In this document: positions 16,645 through 25,473 of the stretch, piece after piece
Numbering within the stretch: position 1 is the stretch's first letter
Layout: every line of letters starts with the position of its first letter
Source: Arsenicicoccus dermatophilus
GTDB lineage: Bacteria; Actinomycetota; Actinomycetes; Actinomycetales; Dermatophilaceae
Direction: 5' to 3'
DNA length: 64,000 bases
Assembly (NCBI RefSeq): GCF_022568795.1
Contig: NZ_JAKZHU010000001.1
Span: 1,364,001-1,428,000 of the forward strand
Made by a program: the position numbers and the translations under genes
Notes under the pieces: generated by a model
The model's input: only the letters and a program-made list of their open reading frames with translations
Told to the model about the DNA's origin: nothing
The model's database searches: none

Positions 16645-19600
16645 CGTCGCCCTCCAGGTCGCCCTCGGCGTCGAGGTAGGCCGCGCGCAGCTCGGCGAGC
16701 ACCTCCGGGTCGGGCTCGGCCCACATCCCGCGCTCGACCGCCTCCAGCAGCCGCTCGGCCATGCCGTGCAAGGCCCAGGGGTTGGCCTGCGCCAGGAACT
16801 CGCGGTTGGTCTCGTCGAGGACGTACTCCTTGGTGAGCCGGTCGTACATCCAGTCGGCGACCACCCCGGTGGTGGCGTCGTAGCCGAAGAGGTAGTCCAC
16901 CGTCGCCGCCATCTCGAAGGCGCCCTTGTAGCCGTGCTGCCGCATCGCCGACATCCACTTGGGGTTGACCACGCGGGCGCGGAAGACCCGGGAGGTCTCC
17001 TCGACGAGCGTGCGGGTCGCGACGTGGTCCGGCCGGGTCGAGTCGCCGATGTAGGCCTCCGGTGCCTCCCCCGTGAGCGAGCGCACCGCGGCCACCATCC
17101 CGCCGTGGTACTGGAAGTAGTCGTCGCTGTCGGCGATGTCGTGCTCGCGGGTGTCGATGTTCTTGGCCGCCACCCGGATCCGGCGGTAGGCCGTGCGCAT
17201 CTCGTCGCGGGCGGGCACCCCGGCCAGGTCACGACCGTAGGCATAGCCGCCCCACACCTCGTAGACCTCGGCGAGGTCGGCGTCGGTGCGCCAGTCGCGG
17301 GAGTCGATGAGCTGCAGCAGGCCCGCGCCGTAGGTCCCGGGGCGGGACCCGAAGATGCGTGTGGTGGCCTTGCGCTCCTCGGTGCCCTCGGCCAGGTCGG
17401 CCTGCACGTGGGCGCGGACGAAGTTCTGGTCGGCGGGCTCGTCGAGGGAGGCGGCCAGCCGGACCGCGTCGTCGAGCAGGGCGGTGGCGTGCGGGAAGGC
17501 GTCGCGGAAGAAGCCGGAGATGCGCAGGGTCACGTCCACGCGCGGCCGCCCGAGCTCGGTCAGCGGCACCGGCTCCAGGGAGGTGATCCGGCGGGACGCG
17601 TCGTCCCACACCGGGCGGATCCCCATGAGCGCCAGGGCCTCGCCGATGTCGTCTCCGGAGGTGCGCATCGCCGAGGTCCCCCACAGCGACAGTCCGACGC
17701 TGGCCGGGAACTCGCCCTTGTCCTCCTGGTAGCGGCGCACCAGGGACTCGGCCAGACCCACGCCGGTCTCGTAGGCCAGCCGGCTCGGGATGGCGCGCGG
17801 GTCGACGGAGTAGAAGTTGCGCCCCGTCGGCAGCACGTTGACCAGGCCGCGCAGGGGCGACCCGGAGGGGCCGGAGGGGATGAACCGCCCGTCCAGGGCC
17901 CGGAGCACGGCGTCGACCTCGTGGGCGGTGCCGGCCAGGCGCGGGACGACCTCCGCGCAGGCGAAGGCCAGCACGGACCGCAGGGCCTCGAGGTCGGCGT
18001 CCGGGGGCAGCTCGGTCCGGGCGATGACCTCGTCGACCTGGTCCCGGTCCCAGCCGCGCTCCTCGAGCGCCTCCACCAGGACCCGGGCGTGGGCCTCCAC
18101 GGCGTCGGTCTCGCCGCGCTTGCGGGCGCCCTCGTCGAGCCCGAGGGCGGTGCGCAGGCCAGGCAGGGCCCGGTCGCCGCCCCAGATCTGGGTGGCCTGC
18201 AGCATCGCGAGCACCAGCGACACCCGCGCCTCGCCGGTGGGCTCCAGGCCCAGCACGTGCAGGCCGCCGCGGATCTGCACGTCCTTGATCTCGCACAGCC
18301 AGCCGTCGATGTGCAGGACCAGGTCGTCGAAGGCCTCGTCGTCGTCCAGGTCCACGCGACCTGTCAGGCCGAGGTCGTGGTCCAGCCGGGCGGCCTGCAG
18401 CAGGGTCCAGATCTGCTGGCGCACCGCGGGAGCCTTGGCCGGGTCCATGGCGCTGACCATGGCGTACTCGTCGAGCAGCTGCTCCAGACGCGCGATGTCG
18501 CCGTAGGAGTCCGCCCGGGTCATCGGCGGCACCAGGTGGTCGACGAGGGTGGCGTGGGCCCGGCGCTTGGCCTGGGTGCCCTCGCCCGGGTCGTTGACCA
18601 GGAAGGGATAGACCAGCGGCAGGTTGCCGAGGATCGCGTCGGGGGCGCAGTCCGCGGCCATCGCGGCGCCCTTGCCGGGCAGCCACTCCAGGTTGCCGTG
18701 CTTGCCGACGTGCACGATCGCGTGCGCCCCGAAGCCGCCGTCCTCGCGGTCCGCCTCGAGCCAGCGGTAGGCCCCGACGTAGTGGTGGGAGGGCGCGAGG
18801 TCGGGGTCGTGGTAGATCGCGATCGGGTTCTCCCCGAAGCCGCGGGGCGGCTGCACGAGGATCACGACGTTGCCGGCCTGGAGCCCGGCATACACCAGGT
18901 CGCCGGTCTCGCCGCGGCCCGCCCGCGAGCCGTCGAGGTACATCTCGCCGGGGGCCGGACCCCACTTCTCCTCGATCTCGGCGCGCAGCGCCGGGTCGAC
19001 CTTCTCGAACCACCGGACGTAGTCGGCGCCCTTGACCCGCAAGGGATTGGCCGCGAGCTCGTCCTCGGTGAGCCAGGCCTGGTCGTAGCCGCCGCGGGCG
19101 ATGATCGCGTGGATCAGCTCGTCGCCGTCTCCGGACTCCAGGCCGGGCAGCGCGCCCTCCCCGGACGTCGGGCCCACGTCGTAGCCCGCCTCGTGCAGCG
19201 CCCGCAGCATCGCCAGGGTCGACGCGGGCGTGTCCAGGCCGACGGCGTTGCCGATCCGGGCGTGCTTCGTGGGGTATGCCGACAGGACCAGCGCGATCCG
19301 CCGCTCGCCCACCGGGACGTGCCGCAGCCGGGCGTGGGCGTGGGCGATCCCCGCGACCCGGCGGCAGCGCTCGGCGTCCGCGACGTAGACGGGCAGCCCG
19401 TCCTCGTCGATCTCCTTGAAGGAGAAGGGCACCGAGATCAGGCGGCCGTCGAACTCCGGCACCGCCACCTGGGTCGCCGAGTCCAGCGGCGTCGTGCCGT
19501 CGTCGTTGGCGAGCCACTCCTCCCGGGAGGAGGTCAGGCACAGGCCCTGGATGATCGGGACGTCGAGGTCGGCGAGGGCACCGGCGTCCCAGGCGCCCTC

Positions 19601-20362
19601 GTCGCCACCGGCCTGCGCGGCCGCCGGGGTCGAGCCGCCCGCGGCGAGCACGGTGGTGATCACGGCGTCGGCCTGGCGCAGCGTGGCCATCAGCTCGGGC
19701 TCGGGGGTGCGCAGGGACGCGACGTAGAGCGGCAGCGGCCGGGCGCCGGCGGCGTCGAGGGCGTCGCACAGGTCGGTGACGAACTGCGTGTTCCCGCTCA
19801 TGTGGTGGGCGCGGTAGTACAGCACCGCCACGCACGGGCGGTCGTCGGTCTCGGCATACCCCCAGGCCCGGCAGGTCGAGACCCCGCACTGGGAGCGGTC
19901 GGCGGCCGGGATCGCCGCGCAGGCACCGGTGCAGCCCAGGGAGCCCCAGGCGGGGGCCGCGGCAGGCTGGGCGAAACCGTGACCGGTGAGGAGCACGGTG
20001 TCGGACAGGAAGGCCGCGAGCTCGGCGAGGTTGGTGGCGCCGCCGTGCGCGAGGTAGGCGTGCGCCTGGGCCGCCACCCCGGCGGGGACCGTGGAGATGG
20101 ACATGAGCTCGGCGTCCGGGGCCTGCTCGCCGGTGAGCACGACGACCGGGCGGGGGCCGGCCAGGAGCCGGTGCAGGCCGTCCTCCCAGGCGCGCCGCCC
20201 ACCGAGCAGCCGCACCACGACCAGGTCGGTGCCCTCGACGAAGGCGTCGAGCTCGTCCAGGGGCAGGCGGGCCGGGTTGGCGTGCCGCCAGTCCACGGGG
20301 CCCTCGGCGGCGCGCGCGCTGCGCAGGTCGGTGTCCGACGTCGACAGCAGAGCCAGGGTCAC
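16637..20362 (-). CDS. cobN: Aerobic cobaltochelatase large subunit
   Basis: Inserts Co(II) into hydrogenobyrinic acid a,c-diamide; relative of the BchH/ChlH large chelatase subunit. 1241 residues, full family length. Recognisable stretches are CRAWGYAE, PIIQGLCLTSSREEW, HVGKHGNLEWLPGKG, VNVLPTGRNFYSVDP, GISLWGTSAMR-like GLSLWGTSAMRT and the C-terminal NPKWMSAMRQHGYKGAFEMAATVDYLFGYDAT region. I chose the GTG start at 20362 (MTLALLSTSDTDL), preceded by GAGAGGA. It heads the leftward cobalamin operon and lies directly behind a cobalamin riboswitch, so it should be shut off when B12 is plentiful. Confidence 0.96.
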   Translation of the reverse strand: MTLALLSTSDTDLRSARAAEGPVDWRHANPARLPLDELDAFVEGTDLVVVRLLGGRRAWEDGLHRLLAGPRPVVVLTGEQAPDAELMSISTVPAGVAAQAHAYLAHGGATNLAELAAFLSDTVLLTGHGFAQPAAAPAWGSLGCTGACAAIPAADRSQCGVSTCRAWGYAETDDRPCVAVLYYRAHHMSGNTQFVTDLCDALDAAGARPLPLYVASLRTPEPELMATLRQADAVITTVLAAGGSTPAAAQAGGDEGAWDAGALADLDVPIIQGLCLTSSREEWLANDDGTTPLDSATQVAVPEFDGRLISVPFSFKEIDEDGLPVYVADAERCRRVAGIAHAHARLRHVPVGERRIALVLSAYPTKHARIGNAVGLDTPASTLAMLRALHEAGYDVGPTSGEGALPGLESGDGDELIHAIIARGGYDQAWLTEDELAANPLRVKGADYVRWFEKVDPALRAEIEEKWGPAPGEMYLDGSRAGRGETGDLVYAGLQAGNVVILVQPPRGFGENPIAIYHDPDLAPSHHYVGAYRWLEADREDGGFGAHAIVHVGKHGNLEWLPGKGAAMAADCAPDAILGNLPLVYPFLVNDPGEGTQAKRRAHATLVDHLVPPMTRADSYGDIARLEQLLDEYAMVSAMDPAKAPAVRQQIWTLLQAARLDHDLGLTGRVDLDDDEAFDDLVLHIDGWLCEIKDVQIRGGLHVLGLEPTGEARVSLVLAMLQATQIWGGDRALPGLRTALGLDEGARKRGETDAVEAHARVLVEALEERGWDRDQVDEVIARTELPPDADLEALRSVLAFACAEVVPRLAGTAHEVDAVLRALDGRFIPSGPSGSPLRGLVNVLPTGRNFYSVDPRAIPSRLAYETGVGLAESLVRRYQEDKGEFPASVGLSLWGTSAMRTSGDDIGEALALMGIRPVWDDASRRITSLEPVPLTELGRPRVDVTLRISGFFRDAFPHATALLDDAVRLAASLDEPADQNFVRAHVQADLAEGTEERKATTRIFGSRPGTYGAGLLQLIDSRDWRTDADLAEVYEVWGGYAYGRDLAGVPARDEMRTAYRRIRVAAKNIDTREHDIADSDDYFQYHGGMVAAVRSLTGEAPEAYIGDSTRPDHVATRTLVEETSRVFRARVVNPKWMSAMRQHGYKGAFEMAATVDYLFGYDATTGVVADWMYDRLTKEYVLDETNREFLAQANPWALHGMAERLLEAVERGMWAEPDPEVLAELRAAYLDAEGDLEGDDD

Positions 20363-20394
20363 GTCATGGTCCTCTCCCGGGTGTCCTCGCCCGT

Positions 20395-20523
20395 GGGTGG
20401 CGTCGACGGCGGGAGTTCCTGGCTCGCGAGCCGGGAGCTCGCACACAGTGGCGGGACCGCGCCGGACTTGCACCGGCTTCCTCCGCTGAGGCCGTCAGCG
20501 ATGGTCGAGGCGGGTGCCCCGAC
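20395..20523 (-). ncRNA. Cobalamin (adenosylcobalamin) riboswitch controlling the cobN operon
   Basis: On the minus strand the segment shows the conserved core of this RNA family in order: CCGGTGCAAGTCCGGCGCGG (~20459-20478), then GTCCCGCCACTGTG (~20443-20456), then the B12-box-like AGCCAGGAACTCCCGCC near 20408-20424. The leader ends about 35 bases before the cobN start. Given the spacing, translational control by masking the ribosome site (GAGAGGA) is plausible. Exact ends are estimates. Confidence 0.93.
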
Positions 20524-20530
20524 CGAGCGG

Positions 20531-20536
20531 ACTCTA
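20531..20536 (-). promoter_or_regulatory. Putative -10 element of the cobN operon
   Basis: TAGAGT on the minus strand. Transcription about 7 bases later would start just before the riboswitch fold, which fits. No convincing -35 was found. Confidence 0.45.
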
Positions 20537-20619
20537 GCAGCCACCTGCGACGTCCCAGGGGTCGTGGTCAGGCCTCCGGTTGACCCGCCCCCGAGCGCAG
20601 GCCTGTCACACCGCGTCAC

Positions 20620-20625
20620 TAGGCT
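20620..20625 (+). promoter_or_regulatory. -10 element for a leaderless cobG mRNA
   Basis: TAGGCT followed by 7 bases and then the cobG ATG at 20633. This spacing places the transcript start on the start codon, so the rightward cob operon probably lacks a leader and hence a riboswitch. Confidence 0.5.
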
Positions 20626-20632
20626 CGGAGCC

Positions 20633-21952
20633 ATGACCACGCCTGCCACCTTCGTCCCCCCGGTCCTCGAGCGTCACGCCGTCCCCGACAAGTGTCCAGG
20701 CGCCCTGCGCATGTTCGAGGCGTCGGACGGCAAGATCGCCCGGGTGCGTCTGGCGGGCAGCCCGCTGACGGCAGGGCAGGCCGAGGCGATCGGCGAGATG
20801 GCGGACACGCTGGGTGACGGCCACGTGCTCTTCACCACCCGTGCCAACGTGCAGCTGCGGGGCCTGACCGAGGAGGCGGCGCAGACCTTCGCCACGCGGG
20901 TGACCGAGCTCGGGCTGCTGCCCTCCGCGACCCACGAGCGGACGCGCAACGTCGTCGTCAGTCCCCTGACCGGGCTCGGGGACGAGCACCCCGACGTGAC
21001 CCCGGTGGCCCATGCGCTGGACGCCGCGATCCAGGCCTCCCCGGCGCTCGCCGGGCTGGCCGGCCGCTTCCTGGTCGGCCTGGACGACGGCGACGGCTTC
21101 CTCGCCGCCCTGCCCCTGGACCTCACCGCGCAGGTCCGCGGCGACCAGGTCGTCTGCGCGCTCGGCACCCACGAGGACGACCAGGTGTATGCCGTGGGCG
21201 CGCTCGCCGAGCCCACGGCCGTCGCCGGGCTCCTGGCCCGGATCTGCGAGACCTGGCTGGAGGTCAAGGCCGCCCGCGGCGAGGAGGTCTGGAACGTCGA
21301 CGACCTGTCCGCGGCCGGGCGGACCGAGCTGCACGAGCGGGTGGGCCGGCTGACCGCTCGCGCCGACGGACGCGTCGAGCGCGCCACCCGCCAGCCCCGG
21401 CTCACCGGGGTCGTCGCCGAGCAGGGCGACGGTACCGTCACCGTCGCAGCCAAGGCGCCGCTCGCGGCGATCGGCTCCCAGGGCTGGCGACTCGCCGCGG
21501 CCGTGGCCCGCGGCGCCGCCGACCAGATCAGGGTCACCCCCTGGCACGCGATCGTCGTCCCCGGGGTCCCGGCCGACCGCGCCGCCGAGGTGCTGACCGC
21601 CCTGGGCGAGGCGGGCTGGGCGGTCGATCCCGCGTCGCCGTGGCTGGACGTGCACGCCTGCACCGGCCTGCCGCAGTGCGTCCGCTCCCACGCCGACGTG
21701 CAGGAGCACGCCCGCGCCCTCGTCGACGCCCAGCACGGCGCCCTGCCCGGGCTGCCCGTCATGCTGTCCGGCTGCGGGCGCCAGTGCGGCCACCCCTCGA
21801 CCCCGCACCACGCCTTCGTCGCGCAGGGGACCGAGGACTACTCGGCCTTCCTGCACGACGGGTCGCACGAGCCCCAGGAGTCGCCCGTGCGTGAGATGGT
21901 CTCCCCCGGGCAGATCCACGCCCTGATCACCACCACCGGGAGCAACGCGTGA
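20633..21952 (+). CDS. cobG: Precorrin-3B synthase
   Basis: Oxygen-dependent mono-oxygenase of the aerobic B12 route that converts precorrin-3A to precorrin-3B. 439 residues with the sulfite/nitrite reductase fold duplicated. The 4Fe-4S motifs are CTGLPQC and SGCGRQC, giving Cys343, 349, 381 and 385 (CX5C and CX3C). The N terminus has KCPGALRMFEASDG and FTTRANVQLRGL. The N-terminal extension upstream in the same frame is not coding; ATG 20633 fits both the family and the promoter. It shares its stop with the cobH GTG start. Confidence 0.92.
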   Translation: MTTPATFVPPVLERHAVPDKCPGALRMFEASDGKIARVRLAGSPLTAGQAEAIGEMADTLGDGHVLFTTRANVQLRGLTEEAAQTFATRVTELGLLPSATHERTRNVVVSPLTGLGDEHPDVTPVAHALDAAIQASPALAGLAGRFLVGLDDGDGFLAALPLDLTAQVRGDQVVCALGTHEDDQVYAVGALAEPTAVAGLLARICETWLEVKAARGEEVWNVDDLSAAGRTELHERVGRLTARADGRVERATRQPRLTGVVAEQGDGTVTVAAKAPLAAIGSQGWRLAAAVARGAADQIRVTPWHAIVVPGVPADRAAEVLTALGEAGWAVDPASPWLDVHACTGLPQCVRSHADVQEHARALVDAQHGALPGLPVMLSGCGRQCGHPSTPHHAFVAQGTEDYSAFLHDGSHEPQESPVREMVSPGQIHALITTTGSNA

Positions 21953-22578
21953 CGCAGGACTACATCAAGGACGGCGCCGAGATCTATCGGCAGTCCTTCG
22001 CGACCATCCGCCGCGAGGCCGACCTGTCCGGCCTGCCCGACGACATCGCCTACGTCGCGGCCCGGATGGTCCACGCGTGCGGGCAGATCGACCTGGTGGA
22101 CGACCTGGCCTACTCCCCCGACGTGGTCCGCAGGGCCCGTGCCGCGCTGCAGGCCGGCGCCCCGATCCTGTGCGACGCCCACATGGTCGCCTCCGGGGTC
22201 ACCCGCACCCGCCTGCCCGCCGACAACGAGGTGATCTGCCTGCTGCGCGACGAGCGGGTCCCCGCGCTGGCCAGGCAGATCGGCAACACCCGCTCCGCCG
22301 CCGCCCTCGACCTGTGGGGCGACCGGCTGGACGGCGCGGTCGTCGCCATCGGCAACGCCCCGACCGCCCTGTTCCACCTGCTGGACCTGCTGGAGCAGAC
22401 CTCGGCGCGCCCCGCCGCGGTCGTCGGCATACCGGTCGGCTTCATCGGTGCCGCCGAGTCCAAGGTCGCCCTGGCCGACAACACCCTCGGCCTGGACTAC
22501 CTCGTGGTCCACGGCCGACGCGGCGGCTCGGCCATCACCTGCGGCGCGCTCAACGCGATCGCCAGCGAGGTCGAGTGA
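21949..22578 (+). CDS. cobH: Precorrin-8X methylmutase
   Basis: Moves a methyl group from C11 to C12 to give hydrogenobyrinic acid. 209 residues, normal length. Typical segments are YIKDGAEIYRQSFATIRREADL, RMVHACGQIDLVDDL (with the catalytic His), CDAHMVASGVTR and PVGFIGAAESK. GTG start overlaps the cobG stop and the stop overlaps cobIJ (TGATG), so the three genes are translationally coupled. Confidence 0.96.
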   Translation: MTQDYIKDGAEIYRQSFATIRREADLSGLPDDIAYVAARMVHACGQIDLVDDLAYSPDVVRRARAALQAGAPILCDAHMVASGVTRTRLPADNEVICLLRDERVPALARQIGNTRSAAALDLWGDRLDGAVVAIGNAPTALFHLLDLLEQTSARPAAVVGIPVGFIGAAESKVALADNTLGLDYLVVHGRRGGSAITCGALNAIASEVE

Positions 22579-24083
22579 TGACCGGCCGGCTGATCGGCGT
22601 CGGCCTCGGCCCCGGTGACCCGGAGCTGCTGACGCTCAAGGCGATCCGCGCGATCGAGGCGGCCGACGTGGTGGCCTACCACGCGGCCCGGCACGGGCGG
22701 TCCACCGCCCGCAAGATCGCGGACCCCTACCTGCGCGAGGGTGTGCTCGAGGAGCTGCTCGTCTATCCCGCGACCACCGAGGACGTCAGCGACTACGACG
22801 CGCTGCTGGATGCTTTCTACGAGCAGTGCCGCGACCGGCTCGCGGCCCACCTGGACGCCGGACGCACCGTGGCCGTCATCTCGCTCGGCGACCCGATGAC
22901 CTACTCCTCCTACCAGCACCTGCACCAACGGCTGGCCGGGTCCTACGACACGACGGTCATCCCTGGCGTCACCTCGATCACGGCCGCCGCCGCCGCGGCC
23001 GGGGTGCCCCTGGTGGAGGACACCGAGCTGCTCACCGTCATCCCCGGCACCCTGTCGGCGGACGAGCTCGACGCCGCGATCGCGGGCACCGACACCGCGG
23101 TGATCATGAAGCTCGGCCGCACCTTCGCCGGGGTGCGCGCCGCCCTGGAGCGGTGCGGCCGCCTCGACGACGCGGTCTACGTCGAGCGGGCCACCATGGA
23201 GCGGGAGCGTCACCTCCCCGCGCGGGACGTGGACCCCGAGCAGGTGCCGTACTTCTCGGTCGTGCTGCTCCCCTCCCGGATGGGACGCCGGCCCGCTCCC
23301 CTGCCCCCCGTCGGCGCGGACGTGCCGCTCGGCTCGGTCACCGTGGTCGGCACCGGCCCGGCCGGAGCCCCCTGGCAGACCCCCGAGGTGCGCGGTGTGC
23401 TCGCCACCGCGACGGACCTCGTCGGCTACGTCACGTACGTCGACCGGGTGCCGGTGCGGCCCTGGCAGGTGCGCCACAACTCCGACAACAAGGTCGAGTC
23501 CGAGCGGGCGGCCTTCGCCCTGGACCTGGCCCGGCGCGGTCGCCGCGTCGTCGTGGTCTCCTCCGGCGACCCCGGCGTCTTCGCGATGGCCACCGCCGTC
23601 CTGGAGGTCGCCTCCGAGGAGGGCTACCAGGACATCCCGGTCCGCGTCTGCCCCGGTATGACGGCCGCTCACGCGGCGGCGGCTCGCGCGGGCGCTCCGC
23701 TCGGGCACGACTACGCCACCATCTCCTTGTCCGACCGGCTGAAGCCCTGGTCGATCATCTCCGAGCGCGTGCGGGCCGCCCTCGCGGCCGACCTGGTCGT
23801 GGCGATCTACAACCCCGCCTCCCGCTCGCGCCGCGACCAGGTGGTCCGGCTCAAGGAGCTCGCCCTGTCGCTGCGCCCGGCGTCCACGCCCGTCGTGGTG
23901 GCCCGGGACGTGGGCGGCCCCACCGAGCAGGTGCGTGTGATGCGGCTCGCCGACCTCCCGACGGACGAGGTCGACATGCGCACGCTGCTGCTCATCGGGT
24001 CCTCGCAGACCCAGCTGGTGGAGCGCCGTCCCGGCGGGGAGCCCCAGGTCGTGGCCTGGACCCCGCGCCGCTACCCCGACTGA
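22578..24083 (+). CDS. cobIJ: CobI-CobJ fusion: precorrin-2 C20- and precorrin-3B C17-methyltransferase
   Basis: 501-residue tandem of two SAM-dependent corrin methyltransferases. Residues ~1-245 are CobI (LIGVGLGPGDPELLTLKA, ISLGDPMTYSSYQ, VIPGVTSITAAAAAAG, MKLGR). Residues ~255-501 are CobJ (VTVVGTGPAGAPWQTPE, VVVVSSGDPGVFAMA, VCPGMTAAHAAAARAGAPLGHDY, AIYNPASRSR). The two act on either side of the CobG step, so the operon order G-H-IJ links them. CobIJ fusions are known in actinobacteria. A strong hairpin follows 14 bases after the stop. Confidence 0.95.
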   Translation: MTGRLIGVGLGPGDPELLTLKAIRAIEAADVVAYHAARHGRSTARKIADPYLREGVLEELLVYPATTEDVSDYDALLDAFYEQCRDRLAAHLDAGRTVAVISLGDPMTYSSYQHLHQRLAGSYDTTVIPGVTSITAAAAAAGVPLVEDTELLTVIPGTLSADELDAAIAGTDTAVIMKLGRTFAGVRAALERCGRLDDAVYVERATMERERHLPARDVDPEQVPYFSVVLLPSRMGRRPAPLPPVGADVPLGSVTVVGTGPAGAPWQTPEVRGVLATATDLVGYVTYVDRVPVRPWQVRHNSDNKVESERAAFALDLARRGRRVVVVSSGDPGVFAMATAVLEVASEEGYQDIPVRVCPGMTAAHAAAARAGAPLGHDYATISLSDRLKPWSIISERVRAALAADLVVAIYNPASRSRRDQVVRLKELALSLRPASTPVVVARDVGGPTEQVRVMRLADLPTDEVDMRTLLLIGSSQTQLVERRPGGEPQVVAWTPRRYPD

Positions 24084-24097
24084 GCAGCTGCCTCCCG

Positions 24098-24124
24098 CCC
24101 CTCCTCGACCCGGTCGGGGAGGGG
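24098..24124 (+). terminator. Terminator of the cobG-cobH-cobIJ operon
   Basis: CCCCTCCTCGACC pairs with GGTCGGGGAGGGG (one G-U pair in RNA). The inner pairs must open to form a loop. It lies just after the cobIJ stop. The remaining ~170 bases up to the next gene show nothing else that I can support. Confidence 0.65.
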
Positions 24125-24295
24125 CAGGGCGCAGACCTGTGCACCGGCGCCGCGTGGCGCGGCCGAGCACACCCGGACAGCAGCCGCGCGGACCGCGCAC
24201 GAGATGGTGCCGCCTGCCGGTCGCTGCCGGAGACCACCCGAGCCACCAGCGAGGCGGTCGAGGGGCGGACCGTCGACGGAGGACAGGATGGGCTC

Positions 24296-24959
24296 ATGAC
24301 GAACCACGACACGCCCTGGCCCCCGACGTCGGCCGAGCACTGGGACGAGAGGTATTCCGGCGGCCAGGTGTGGAGCGGCGCCCCCAACGAGGCCGTCGTG
24401 GCCGAGGTCGCGGACCTTCCTCCCGGCCGGGCGCTCGACGTGGGGTGCGGCGAGGGGGCCGACGCCTGCTGGCTGGCCGCCCGCGGCTGGCGGGTCACGG
24501 CGCTGGACATCTTCCGGCACGCCGTGGCCCGGACGTGCGAGTCCGCTGCGCGGGAGGGGCACCAGATCACCGGGGTCGTGGCGCCCTTCGTCGAGGCGGA
24601 CCTGGCGCCGGGCTCCTTCGACCTGGTCAGCGCGATGTACCCGGTGCTCGTCCGGGCCGCCGGTCGGGTGGCCGAGCGGAGGCTGGTCGACCTGGTGGCG
24701 CCGGGCGGCACCCTGCTGGTGGTGCACCACGACCTGTCGGAGGCCGAGGGGCACGGGCACGGCCACGGCCCGGCCGCCGACGGCGCGGACGGGCAGCGGC
24801 CCTTCGGACCCGGGCGACTACGTGATGCCCGCCGACGTGGCGGCCGTCCTGGACGGCTCCTTCGAGGTGCTGGTCGACGAGCGACGAGCTCGCCATGTCA
24901 CCACGGGCGCCGGCGCGGGGCACGCCTGGGACCTGGTCCTGCGGGCCCGGCGCCGCTGA
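24296..24959 (+). pseudogene. SAM-dependent methyltransferase with an apparent +1 frameshift
   Basis: Reads as a ~220-residue class I methyltransferase: WDERYSGGQVWSGAPNEAVV, motif I ALDVGCGEGADACWLA, LVSAMYPVLVR and GGTLLVVHHDLSEAEGHGHG. The family continues with a segment like RPFDPGDYVMPADVAAVL. Here that segment is encoded only after dropping one G of the GG pair at 24806-24807. The corrected frame then ends RHVTTGAGAGHAWDLVLRARRR at TGA 24957. Without correction the frame runs uselessly across the opposite-strand genes. Either the gene is broken or the assembly has an extra base. It faces the P1/lysX genes with 14 bases between ends. Function of the intact form unknown. Confidence 0.75.
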
Positions 24960-24973
24960 CCTGGGAGCGCCGC

Positions 24974-25471
24974 TCAGCGCAGCGGCGCGTCGTCCCAGCG
25001 GCGAACGACGGGGACCACGGCGGCGCGCGTGCCGTCGGGGACCACCGCGGCGAAGGGGTGCCCGTCTTCCAGCGGGGTGACCCACAGCTGGTCGCCGAAG
25101 GACACCCCACGTGGCAGGTGGCCGGGGAGCCAGACCCGCCCGTCCTCGTCGCGCAGGATCCTCTTGCCCGAGGGCACGAGCTGCTGGTACGTCACGGGGA
25201 CGACCTGGTCGAGGGGCACGCCGCGCAGCCTGCGCCGACGCGGCAGCACCTCGAACCACGCGGCCAGGCCCAGACCCAGCAGACCCAGACCGACGAGCAG
25301 CGCGACGGCGACATAGGCCTCACGTTCGCCCCGGACCAGGTCGGCGACGGCCCGGGAGACGATGAAACCGCCCCAGGCGGCCCACAGCAGATCGGCTCCT
25401 CGGCGGGCGCGCGGCGGCCGGCGGCGCAGCACCTCGAGCGCTTGTTCCTGGGTCAGGGTCAGGGTCGCCAT
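24974..25471 (-). CDS. Small membrane protein, copy 1 of a three-member local family
   Basis: 165 residues. A short cytoplasmic start, TLTQEQALEVLRRRPPRARR, is followed by two membrane helices (around LWAAWGGFIVSRAV and VAVALLVGLGLLGLGLAAW). A compact C-terminal domain contains RDEDGRVWLPGHLPRGVSFGD, then QLWVTPLEDGHPFAAVVPDG. The same helix-plus-domain plan and the WxP...VWVTP motif recur at 33746-34285 and 34282-35253. ATG at 25471 is 2 bases after the lysX stop, so it is probably co-translated with lysX. I do not recognise a named family; a beta-barrel NfeD- or SH3-like fold is a guess. Confidence 0.75.
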   Translation of the reverse strand: MATLTLTQEQALEVLRRRPPRARRGADLLWAAWGGFIVSRAVADLVRGEREAYVAVALLVGLGLLGLGLAAWFEVLPRRRRLRGVPLDQVVPVTYQQLVPSGKRILRDEDGRVWLPGHLPRGVSFGDQLWVTPLEDGHPFAAVVPDGTRAAVVPVVRRWDDAPLR

Positions 25472-25473
25472 GG

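Noticed and set aside
16313-20632. A very long open frame in front of and continuous with cobG on the plus strand
   Set aside because: It is antisense to cobN, reads as low-complexity Arg/Val/Gly sequence with no family motifs, and crosses the riboswitch. High GC removes stop codons from the opposite strand. The real cobG start is 20633.
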